Assembly: GCA_964542855.1 (NCBI GenBank)
Contig: CAZIWJ010000080.1
Location: 1 to 13,147, forward strand
DNA length: 13,147 nucleotides
Direction of reading: 5' to 3'
DNA from: CAZIWJ01 sp964542855
GTDB taxonomy: Bacteria > Bacteroidota > Bacteroidia > Cytophagales > Cyclobacteriaceae
Below are positions 6,629 to 13,147 of the stretch, piece by piece. Within the stretch, counting starts at the first letter, position 1. Each line of letters begins with the position of its first letter. The position numbers and the translations under genes are program-made. The notes beneath the pieces were generated by a model, which worked only from the letters and a program-made list of their open reading frames with translations, made no database searches and was not told the origin of the DNA.

Positions 6629-8909
6629 ATGGTTTGTAATTTCGGGTTGCTCGCTTTAACTCCTGCTTCTTACGAGGATAAAACAATATAATTAAAACAG
6701 GTAAAAGGGTTAAGTCTATAACCAGGGCGAATACCAGGGTACAACTAACTAGCAACCCGGTATACTGCGTGCCACTAAAAGTAGAAAATGTAAGGGCAAT
6801 AAACCCGCACAGTAAAATCAGGGTGGTAACCACAACGGCCTTTCCCGTACTGAATACAGTGTTCCTGAGCGACTGGTAAATCGATTGCCCTTTTTGTAAC
6901 TCAATCCTGAATTTACTGACAAAATGAATGGTGTCATCTACGGCGATGCCGAAAGCAATCGTGAAAATGATAGACGTGGATAGCTTCAGGTCGATACCCA
7001 GCAAACCCATTAATCCTGCCGTCCACAATAAAGGAATTACGTTAGGTAGTAGCGCAATAAACATCATCCGAAACGACTGGTAGAGGATACCGGTAATTAG
7101 TGCAACCACTCCCAGGGCAATGGCCAGTCCGCCCAGCAGGTTTTCCACCAGGTAAATATTGTTCCGGTCGATCAGGTACGATGAGCCGGTAATACGAAAC
7201 GAAAGCAGGTTAGTATTAATACCTTCACTAGCGTAGGCATGGAGTTGCTCCAGGGCCCTGAACGTGTAGGCACTACCCAGGTCGTCGCTGATTCTGCCGC
7301 TGATCCGGCCTTTTCGGCTGTTTTCCGAAGTGAGCAGGTTAAATTCCGGGCGTTGCTGTAATTTGTTCAGGTAGGGGCGGAGCCGCTGGTATTCCTGCCT
7401 GGTGGGAGGCAATTCAAATACGGCTGTATTTCCCCCTTTGCTGGCACGGTACAACAGTTTTACCGGGGTTAAGGGCGAAACGATGGTGCCAATGCCGTAA
7501 TCATCGCGTAAAAAACACTCCAGCTTGTTCAACTCCTGCATCACTTCCCAGCTGTACAGGCTTGTTTCTTTATCCGGAACCTCAACGTACATTTCAAAAG
7601 GCTTGGAACCACCAAAGTGATGGTCCATGTACAGAAAAGCAGCCTTCAGCGGATCATCTTTGGGCAGGCCATCAATTAAATGGGTGTTAACCTGTAAGCG
7701 GCTCATTCCGAATCCGGCCAACAGGGTAATTCCGAAAATTCCTGCCAGGTACACCCTACGGTTCACTAAAGCATGATTTAGCAAGTTACCCAAATATTTT
7801 ACCCAGTACTTCCGGTAATCTTTTCCGGCCACTGCCGGTGATGTGGTGTGGCCAAGGTAAGCGGGTAACACGGTAAAAGCAGTAGCGTAGGCTATGAATA
7901 CCCCGAAAGCGGTATACATCCCGAACTCCCGGATAGGTTCAATAGAAGCGGTTAGCAAGGTAATGAAACCAATGGCCGTAGTAAGGGAAGTTAAAAAGGT
8001 GGCCAGTCCTACCTCGCGGAAAGCAATACGTAAAGCAGCTACCTGATCTTTACCCAGCCGGAGTTCCTCGATGTATTTACTCAGGATATGAACCACGTCC
8101 GACATGCCCACAACAAATACAATGGAAGGCAGCATGGCCATTAATACATCCATCTTTTTGCCGATAGCACCAATAAAGCCCAGGGTAAAAAGCGCCGATA
8201 AACCCACAATGAACAGGGGAAGCAGTACCCCCCACAGGGAGCGGTAGCTGAGGGCAAGCAGGATAATAACCAGTATTCCGGAAATACCCAGGAAAAGGCT
8301 TAATTCAGAAGCCAGCTTCTCAACGTATGCTCTACGGGCAACTGCTTTCCCGGCCAGGTAAGTGGCATCGAATTGGTAGCATGACAATGCCCGACGAATA
8401 GAAGTAACCAGGGAATCGGCCTGCTGCTGCGGAATTTTCTGGGTATGCCGAATGAGCAACGCTACCGCCGGTTTACTCCGTGATACGAACGATCCCATAA
8501 CCAGGCTGTCCTGGTAAACCTTAATGCTGTCTTGTAAATAACGGTCAGGCTGGTTAGGGTGCACCATGGAAACCGGCACCAGGCCATTAGGAGTAAGCAC
8601 CGGCTGCTCTAAAGAAGTGAGCGAAACAACCTGCCGAACGTCGGGGATTTCCCTAAGTTGCCGGGTAAGGGTATCGATTGAAGTGAGAAAAGCCGGATTG
8701 AAAACACCCCGGTGGTTTTCTACAGCCAGCAGCAGGTAGTCGTTATCGCTTTCGTAAGTTTCCCGGAATTCCTGGTAAAACTGAAGCTCCGGGTCGTCGG
8801 TAGGAAAAAAGCTTTCAAAATTATAATCGAATTGCAACCGAAGGCTGTAATACACGCTCAGCGCAACTCCACCCACAACCAACCCCAATACCAGCCAGCG
8901 ATTAATCAT
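6627..8909 (-). CDS. RND superfamily exporter, MMPL type
   Basis: A 760-residue inner membrane protein of the predicted RND-superfamily exporters with MMPL domains (COG1033-like; relatives include the HpnN-type lipid exporters). The sequence shows the two-fold RND plan: TM1 at about 4-24, a periplasmic domain to about 200, a block of TM helices at about 203-352, a seventh helix near 386-402, a second periplasmic domain to about 588, and a final helix block at about 590-745. Each half carries the conserved membrane motif: VGMSDVVHIL (267-276) and GIAVDDTIHFVSKF (654-667). The acidic residues there fit proton coupling. It starts 49 bases after the TPR lipoprotein gene with no terminator between, so they likely form an operon. 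No membrane-fusion protein or TolC-like gene is nearby, which fits lipid or hydrophobic cargo rather than drug efflux. Substrate unknown. Confidence 0.88.
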   Translation of the reverse strand: MINRWLVLGLVVGGVALSVYYSLRLQFDYNFESFFPTDDPELQFYQEFRETYESDNDYLLLAVENHRGVFNPAFLTSIDTLTRQLREIPDVRQVVSLTSLEQPVLTPNGLVPVSMVHPNQPDRYLQDSIKVYQDSLVMGSFVSRSKPAVALLIRHTQKIPQQQADSLVTSIRRALSCYQFDATYLAGKAVARRAYVEKLASELSLFLGISGILVIILLALSYRSLWGVLLPLFIVGLSALFTLGFIGAIGKKMDVLMAMLPSIVFVVGMSDVVHILSKYIEELRLGKDQVAALRIAFREVGLATFLTSLTTAIGFITLLTASIEPIREFGMYTAFGVFIAYATAFTVLPAYLGHTTSPAVAGKDYRKYWVKYLGNLLNHALVNRRVYLAGIFGITLLAGFGMSRLQVNTHLIDGLPKDDPLKAAFLYMDHHFGGSKPFEMYVEVPDKETSLYSWEVMQELNKLECFLRDDYGIGTIVSPLTPVKLLYRASKGGNTAVFELPPTRQEYQRLRPYLNKLQQRPEFNLLTSENSRKGRISGRISDDLGSAYTFRALEQLHAYASEGINTNLLSFRITGSSYLIDRNNIYLVENLLGGLAIALGVVALITGILYQSFRMMFIALLPNVIPLLWTAGLMGLLGIDLKLSTSIIFTIAFGIAVDDTIHFVSKFRIELQKGQSIYQSLRNTVFSTGKAVVVTTLILLCGFIALTFSTFSGTQYTGLLVSCTLVFALVIDLTLLPVLIILFYPRKKQELKRATRNYKP

Positions 8910-8958
8910 AGTTTAACCTACGATAAATCTTTAAAAATTGGTTTTTACAAGGGCAGGT

Positions 8959-10560
8959 TTATTTGCTTGCACTCGCCAGGGTATTCATAATGCCATCGAG
9001 GGCTTGTTCTGTGTTCTGCACCACTTCTTCATTTCCCAGCGCCTTGGCGGCGGCCTTTTTTCCTTTTAAGGCCATTACCCTTTTAGGTGTCCGCTGAAGA
9101 GTTTTTTCGTAATGCTCGAGGGCTTCCTCGTGGCGTCCCTGCTCCATTAACCATTCGGCATAGAGCTCGTGAGTGGGTTTCTGAATAAAGGGAGGCCCGT
9201 AGCTATAGCCTATTTGCTCTTCCTGCTTAATGGATTCCTGCAACCAGTACTCGGTTTTTGCTTTGTCGCCTTCCAACCAGGCCTTCATAGCTCTTAGCTG
9301 CCATTCAAAAGTTTTAGATTCCAGGATGTTTTCATTACTGGCAATCGACCGGGATATGCCTGAGCAAACGGCAACTTTATTGTTGCTGGCCAGTAAGGCT
9401 TCTTTCTCAAAATCTTTGTGAATAGCATCTGCCAGCGCTGTAACCCTTTGCGCATTTCCATCTTTAAAAGCCTTCATGCCCTGCTGAAACCTGTATTGCG
9501 ATCGTATAGCCACGTTTAGATCGTCTACGTGAACCGTTATATTTGCTATCGGGTTATCCCAGTCGTTGGTTTCCACCAGGTAAGTGCCTTTCAGGTATAC
9601 CATATGTGCTCTTGTGCGTTTGGCCGTGGATGCTGCACTGAACTCCTGCATCTGGCGGGTCATTTCAGCAGCTTTTTCAACTTTTCCCTGTTGGATGTAC
9701 CCGTATTGAAGCCAGTGGAAAGAATGATAACCGCGGGCATCATCTCCCAGGTTTTTACGCTCCATCCGGTTCAGGCTGGCCTGGTAACTGCGCTCATTGG
9801 CCCGAACCACATCGTCCCACATCCCCATTGCAACGTAAATGTGCGATGGCATGTGCAGGGCATGAGATGCATCGGGAGCAACTTCCCCGTAACTGAAAGC
9901 AGCATCGAGGGCCAGCTGGGCGTGATCGGGGTCGTCGTACGAGTGGATCAGGTAGTGAAGAGCCCCCGGGTGGTTTGGGTTTTCGGCCAGGATACCCTGG
10001 GCAATTTTTGCGCCTTGTCCATACAGTTCATAATCGCGCCCTTCTTCTACTGAACCCAGTAAAGACAGGGCGTAAAAAGCAGCTACTTCCTGGTTGTTCG
10101 GGTATTTCTCGTGAAGTTCGGCCATGTAACGGGCGTAAGCATCATCGCGCTCATTTTTAGGCTTTTTCTCCTCGTAAAGGACGTTTACAGCACTAATTAA
10201 ATCCTGTTCCAGTTCACTCACCTGGGCCAGGGTGTTACGTGCCGATAGCTTTTTCAGCAAAGCTTTTCCTTCCTCGTAGTCCTGCTCGTGCCACAGGCTG
10301 TGGTTATGGGTCATTGCCTCACCCCAGTAAGCCATCAGCATATCAGGATCGGCCAGGCGGGCAGCCTGGAAGGCTTCCCGGGCGTCGGAATACTCAAAAC
10401 TATGCAGTAACAGCAATCCTTTCTCAAATAAGTTACGCGATTCGTCACTTCCGCTTACCTCGATGTTAATTTTTCCCAACTGGTAAGTCTGGGGTTCTGT
10501 TTTAGAACTGCACTGACACAATAAAAGAACCACTGGTATCAGGAAATTGCACGCTTTCAT
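8959..10560 (-). CDS. TPR-containing probable lipoprotein
   Basis: A 533-residue exported protein with tetratricopeptide-like helical repeats. The first 17 residues (MKACNFLIPVVLLLCQC) look like a lipoprotein signal, but the residue before either candidate Cys is Gln or Leu, so the lipobox is non-canonical. TPR-like pairs are clear at about 43-76 (LFEKGLLLLHSFEYSDAREA) and near the C-terminus (ELYAEWLMEQGRHEEALEHY). Between them are conserved segments such as YWGEAMTHNHSLWH and MPSHIYVAMGMWDD that recur in a widespread bacterial family of uncharacterised TPR proteins. The frame extends 8 codons upstream to a GTG at 10584, but that codon lies between a good -7 element (10585-10592) and the expected transcription start, so I chose the ATG at 10560. 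The exporter gene follows 49 bases downstream. A scaffold or partner role for the exporter is inference. Confidence 0.85.
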   Translation of the reverse strand: MKACNFLIPVVLLLCQCSSKTEPQTYQLGKINIEVSGSDESRNLFEKGLLLLHSFEYSDAREAFQAARLADPDMLMAYWGEAMTHNHSLWHEQDYEEGKALLKKLSARNTLAQVSELEQDLISAVNVLYEEKKPKNERDDAYARYMAELHEKYPNNQEVAAFYALSLLGSVEEGRDYELYGQGAKIAQGILAENPNHPGALHYLIHSYDDPDHAQLALDAAFSYGEVAPDASHALHMPSHIYVAMGMWDDVVRANERSYQASLNRMERKNLGDDARGYHSFHWLQYGYIQQGKVEKAAEMTRQMQEFSAASTAKRTRAHMVYLKGTYLVETNDWDNPIANITVHVDDLNVAIRSQYRFQQGMKAFKDGNAQRVTALADAIHKDFEKEALLASNNKVAVCSGISRSIASNENILESKTFEWQLRAMKAWLEGDKAKTEYWLQESIKQEEQIGYSYGPPFIQKPTHELYAEWLMEQGRHEEALEHYEKTLQRTPKRVMALKGKKAAAKALGNEEVVQNTEQALDGIMNTLASASK

Positions 10561-10584
10561 AAGTATTGTATTTAAATGATGCAC

Positions 10585-10614
10585 TAAAGGTAATGAAAAA
10601 CCACTAATTAAGAA
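10585..10614 (-). promoter_or_regulatory. Candidate promoter of the TPR-exporter operon
   Basis: On the - strand, TACCTTTA (10592-10585) matches the Bacteroidota -7 element TAnnTTTG in all but the last base, and TTC (10614-10612) stands in for the -33 TTG at a spacing of 19. Transcription would begin near 10579, giving a leader of about 20 bases to the ATG at 10560. This also separates the operon from the kinase and acetyltransferase remnant upstream. Confidence 0.4.
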
Positions 10615-10625
10615 TGTACTGCTGT

Positions 10626-10805
10626 TCAGGAATTGTCGATTGCCCTGATAACTCTTAACGGGTTACCGGCTGTAAAAGCCTGATGGGGTAGGTTGCCGAT
10701 TACTACTGAACCTGCGCCAATTACCGGGCTGCTGCCCACGGTTAGGTCCGGGCAGATAAACATACTGCCCCCGATCCGGGTGTCATTACCAGTTATTACC
10801 GGTTT
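10626..10805 (-). pseudogene. C-terminal remnant of a hexapeptide-repeat sugar O-acetyltransferase
   Basis: A 59-codon stretch on the - strand reads from KPVITGNDTRIGG through VIGAGSVVIGNLPHQAFTAG to NPLRVIRAIDNS and a TGA at 10628-10626. It matches the left-handed beta-helix end of Maa/LacA-type O-acetyltransferases, whose usual form is KPVTIGNNVWIGG...TIGDNSVIGAGSVVTKDIP...AGNPARVIR. No start codon or upstream two-thirds is present: the frame runs into the 3' end of the heptose kinase gene (10-base overlap) and then a stop. Several positions normally conserved are altered, including W to R in WIGG, NPG to CPD, and DN to SP in the next coil. It is best read as a decayed fragment left after a deletion or rearrangement. 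At most 45 residues could be made from its internal ATG, too few for a working enzyme. Confidence 0.85.
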
Positions 10806-11806
10806 ATTCCGGCCAGTAATCGTTTAGCTTCTTCAAGCAGTTTTTCCCGGTTTACCGGTACTACGCCTACGTGCTCACAAACCAGTCCGCCACCAAGGTT
10901 CGATAAGGTGGCAATCTGATTGGGCTTCAGCCCACAAGCCAGGCAAAGGGCAGCAATGCTCACTACCGTATCACCGGCGCCGGATACATCGGCGATGGAA
11001 CGGTGGTGGGCCTTTATGTGAGTATGTTTTCCGTCATTTGAACGAATAAAAGCTCCGTTTTCAGAAAGAGTAACAAAGCATAAATCAGCTTGTATCATTT
11101 CCTGCAGTTTTTCCAGGGCTGCGTTCACCGAAGCGATTTCGGGAAGTAACTCGTCTAGTTTTAATCCCTCTTTTAATTCTTTTAGGTTCGGTTTAAACAA
11201 AGTAGCTCCCCTGTACTGCAGGAAATTCCGTTTTTTAGGATCAACAACAACCGGTATATTCAGTAACCGGGCTTCACGGATTACCTTATCGATCAGTTCG
11301 GGATGTAACACTCCTTTATCGTAATCCTGAAACAGCACCACGTCGGCTTCCGACAAATGATGAACGATGCTTTCCAGCAACCGCCCGGTGTCCTGGGTAT
11401 TCAGGAGGTGGTCAATTTCGCTATCTACCCGTAATAACTGTTGCGACCCGGCAATAAACCGTTCTTTTACGGTTGTAATCCGGTCGCAGCTCTGTAAAAT
11501 GCCATCGGTAGCCATTCCCCTTTTTTGCATAATTTGCAGGAACTGATCGGCCGGTGGGTCGCTGCCAATGGTAGCGCACAAAACAGGTTCGGCGCCCAGC
11601 GACTGGATATTGAGTGCAACGTTTGCTGCACCCCCCAGCCGGTTTTCGTTTTCTTGTGCCGAAAGCACAGGGATCGGGGCTTCCGGTGAAATGCGGTTTA
11701 CCTTTCCCCACACGTAAGAGTCAATCATTACATCGCCCACAATCAGTACTTTTTTGCGGGTGAATTCGGTAAACAGGTGATCGAAAAACAGGGCTGATTC
11801 TTTCAA
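10796..11806 (-). CDS. rfaE1: D-glycero-beta-D-manno-heptose 7-phosphate kinase (HldE kinase-domain type)
   Basis: A 336-residue PfkB/ribokinase-family sugar kinase that phosphorylates D-glycero-D-manno-heptose 7-phosphate at C1, a step toward ADP-heptose for the LPS core. The family signatures are GDVMIDSY (24-31), RISPEAPIPVL (38-48), GGAANVALN (58-66), DYDKG (161-165), DPKKRN (179-184), FKPN (194-197) and the nucleotide/anion-hole motif ADVSGAGDT (272-280) with catalytic D279. Only the kinase half of HldE is present; the cytidylyltransferase-like half must be encoded elsewhere, as is common in Bacteroidota. The best start is a TTG at 11806, five bases after the aminotransferase stop; the first in-frame ATG (residue 27) would delete the conserved GDVM motif. 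Tight spacing implies co-transcription with the aminotransferase. The 3' end overlaps an acetyltransferase remnant, hinting at a nearby deletion. Confidence 0.9.
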   Translation of the reverse strand: MKESALFFDHLFTEFTRKKVLIVGDVMIDSYVWGKVNRISPEAPIPVLSAQENENRLGGAANVALNIQSLGAEPVLCATIGSDPPADQFLQIMQKRGMATDGILQSCDRITTVKERFIAGSQQLLRVDSEIDHLLNTQDTGRLLESIVHHLSEADVVLFQDYDKGVLHPELIDKVIREARLLNIPVVVDPKKRNFLQYRGATLFKPNLKELKEGLKLDELLPEIASVNAALEKLQEMIQADLCFVTLSENGAFIRSNDGKHTHIKAHHRSIADVSGAGDTVVSIAALCLACGLKPNQIATLSNLGGGLVCEHVGVVPVNREKLLEEAKRLLAGINR

Positions 11807-11811
11807 AGCAA

Positions 11812-13029
11812 TTATTTCAACCGGGCAAGCACCTCTTTAATCCGGCCGATGGCCTCTTTTAATGCTGCCTCGGAAGCAGCAAACGACAGGCGCATGCAGT
11901 CCGGGGCCCCGAATGCCTCGCCGGTTACCAGCGATACATTTGCTTCGTTTAATACGTAAAGGCAGAAATCGGTAGAATTATTAATGGTAGTTTGCCCATC
12001 AGACTTTCCGAAGTACTCACTAACGTCAGGAAAGATATAAAAGGCGCCCTGCGGTTCGTAGGTTTTTACACCGGGAATTTCCTGCAGCATTTCCAGCACC
12101 ATATTCTTCCGGCTTTCGTACGCTTTGGCCATTTCGCGGGTAGCAGACATATTGCCGGAAACGGCCGTAATGGCTGCCCGCTGGGCTATGCTATTCGCCC
12201 CGGAGGTAATCTGGCCCTGAACTTTGCTACAGGCTTTGGCAATCCATTCCGGGGCAGCAATGTAACCCAGTCGCCAGCCGGTCATGGCGTACCCCTTGGA
12301 AAATCCGTTTACCGTTACTGTACGGTTTAGCATACCGGGTAGCGCTGCCAGGCTAACGTGCTCCCCGGTAAAATTGATGTGTTCGTAAATTTCGTCGGCC
12401 ACGGCAACAATATTCGGGTGTTTTTCCAGAATGCCAACAATGGACTGTAATTCTTCGCGCGAGAAGACGCCCCCGGTTGGGTTGCAGGGAGATGAAAACA
12501 GCACTGCCTTGGTGTTAGGCGTAATAGCGGCTTCCAGTTGTTCGGCGGTAGCTTTAAACTGATTCTCTAACTGGCCGTGGATGTATACCGGAACACCTTC
12601 AGCCAGCTCAATAATGGCTGCGTAGCTTACCCAGTAGGGAGCGAAAACAACAACCTCGTCGCCTTTTTCCAGCAGGGCCATCATTACGTTGGCAATCGAC
12701 TGCTTGGCCCCGGTAGAAACCACTATTTGGTTAGGATTGTAATTTAGCCCGTTATCGCGCTTTAATTTATCAACGATTGCTTCGCGCAAATCCAGGTAGC
12801 CGTTTACCGGTGGGTAGCCGAAGAACCGTCCGTCGTCAATAGCGGCCTTGGCCGCTTCCTGGATGTGCTTTGGAGTTTTAAAGTCGGGCTCGCCCAGGCT
12901 GAGGCTAATAATATCTTTTCCCTGCGCTTTCAGTTCGCGGGCCTTGGCAGCCATGGCGAGGGTTGCCGATTCAGCCATTTGGGTTACCCGGCTGGAGAGG
13001 ATAGTTTTAGGATCAACCGTATCGTTCAT
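11812..13029 (-). CDS. Class I PLP-dependent aminotransferase, aspartate aminotransferase-like
   Basis: A 405-residue cytoplasmic fold-type I aminotransferase of the I-gamma group (AspB/thermophile AspC-like), which typically transfers an amino group between aspartate or a related amino acid and 2-oxoglutarate. Visible residues are SLGEPDF near 44-50, FGYPPVNG at 70-77, STGAKQSI for cofactor phosphate binding at 105-112, SSPCNPTGG with N183, ADEIYEH with D212 and Y215, the Schiff-base lysine K245 in NGFSKGYAMTGWRLG, and the carboxylate-binding R380 in CMRLSFA. All catalytic residues are intact and the length is normal. The exact substrate (aspartate, prephenate or another) cannot be fixed from sequence alone. 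The ATG at 13029 lies about 20 bases downstream of the predicted transcription start. It leads a two-gene unit with the heptose kinase; I know of no direct pathway link between them. Confidence 0.93.
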   Translation of the reverse strand: MNDTVDPKTILSSRVTQMAESATLAMAAKARELKAQGKDIISLSLGEPDFKTPKHIQEAAKAAIDDGRFFGYPPVNGYLDLREAIVDKLKRDNGLNYNPNQIVVSTGAKQSIANVMMALLEKGDEVVVFAPYWVSYAAIIELAEGVPVYIHGQLENQFKATAEQLEAAITPNTKAVLFSSPCNPTGGVFSREELQSIVGILEKHPNIVAVADEIYEHINFTGEHVSLAALPGMLNRTVTVNGFSKGYAMTGWRLGYIAAPEWIAKACSKVQGQITSGANSIAQRAAITAVSGNMSATREMAKAYESRKNMVLEMLQEIPGVKTYEPQGAFYIFPDVSEYFGKSDGQTTINNSTDFCLYVLNEANVSLVTGEAFGAPDCMRLSFAASEAALKEAIGRIKEVLARLK

Positions 13030-13056
13030 ATACCAGTAAATTCAGTGTAATTTCTT

Positions 13057-13088
13057 CAAAAGTAATGGGTTAACGCATGTTTTCCCAA
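13057..13088 (-). promoter_or_regulatory. Candidate promoter of the aminotransferase-kinase operon
   Basis: On the - strand, TACTTTTG (13064-13057) is a full match to the Bacteroidota -7 element TAnnTTTG, with TTG (13088-13086) as the -33 element at a spacing of 21. Initiation near 13050 would leave a leader of about 20 bases before the ATG at 13029. This is the best promoter match in the window. Confidence 0.55.
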
Positions 13089-13090
13089 CC

Positions 13091-13105
13091 CCGGAAGATT
13101 TCCGG
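13091..13105. repeat. Short inverted repeat upstream of the aminotransferase promoter
   Basis: CCGGAA (13091-13096) and TTCCGG (13100-13105) form a perfect 6-base inverted repeat around GAT. It sits just upstream of the -33 TTG at 13086-13088 in the sense of the - strand gene, a place where a dimeric regulator could bind. No T-run follows on the - strand and only a mixed TTTATCATTT follows on the +, so it is a poor terminator. The remaining bases to the window end (13106-13147) show no feature I can support. Confidence 0.3.
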
Positions 13106-13147
13106 TTTATCATTTAATTGAAAAGGGCCTAACGAGATAGGATAGCG

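Noticed and set aside
9529..10053. A 174-codon + strand frame inside the TPR gene
   Set aside because: It lies fully opposite a strongly supported TPR coding region, has no recognisable domain, and no promoter or partner is seen.
10626..10805. A complete small hexapeptide protein
   Set aside because: It has too few coils for a trimeric left-handed beta-helix enzyme, no proper start, and altered conserved residues; a remnant is the better reading.
11992..12330. A 112-codon + strand frame inside the aminotransferase gene
   Set aside because: It is antisense to conserved aminotransferase motifs, and its sequence is explained by reverse reading of that gene.
1..13147. CRISPR arrays, tRNA or rRNA genes, IS ends, phage genes or known defence modules
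   Set aside because: I read both strands and found no regularly spaced repeats, no cloverleaf, no transposase or integrase, and no nuclease or toxin-antitoxin pair.

Overview
The window looks like a chromosomal piece of a Bacteroidota bacterium, probably of the Cytophagales type. It carries a TonB-dependent receptor with an N-terminal carboxypeptidase-like domain beside a surface lipoprotein, a kinase-only heptose-phosphate kinase, weak Shine-Dalgarno signals, and promoter candidates of the TTG / TAnnTTTG type. The first 45 bases are not biological: they match the 3' end of the Illumina TruSeq universal adapter, so the left edge is an untrimmed library or assembly end.

Layout. On the + strand: the C-terminal end of an unrecognised membrane protein (46-257) and a complete MoxR-family AAA+ ATPase (267-1256). 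A 205-base intergenic region follows, holding a phased array of TTAACA-like half-sites, a weak -7 element and a hairpin with a U-tract. Next is a 699-residue surface lipoprotein (IPT/TIG + fasciclin + large beta-rich domain, 1462-3561), a strong terminator, and a 971-residue TonB-dependent receptor (3657-6572). A terminator then meets the convergent half of the window.

On the - strand, in order of transcription from the right edge: a promoter candidate, a class I PLP aminotransferase (13029-11812), a D-glycero-beta-D-manno-heptose 7-phosphate kinase (11806-10796), a broken hexapeptide acetyltransferase remnant overlapping the kinase 3' end (10805-10626), a second promoter candidate, a TPR-containing probable lipoprotein (10560-8959) and an RND/MMPL-type exporter (8909-6627).

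How they may work together. The lipoprotein and receptor probably form a substrate-capture and import pair at the outer membrane, analogous to but not homologous with SusD/SusC. The half-site array upstream has the geometry of OmpR/PhoB-family binding sites (TTAACA at about one helical turn), and the promoter behind it lacks a -33 TTG, which fits activator-dependent transcription. A phosphate-limitation role is an attractive but untested idea. The TPR protein and exporter look like a two-gene operon of unknown substrate. The aminotransferase and kinase genes are separated by 5 bases and are probably co-transcribed; the kinase serves ADP-heptose/LPS core synthesis. No CRISPR, tRNA, rRNA, IS element or phage gene was seen, and no whole new defence-type system is evident. 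The items most worth a second look are the half-site array with its 5' hairpin, the multidomain lipoprotein/receptor pair, and the unannotated acetyltransferase pseudogene.
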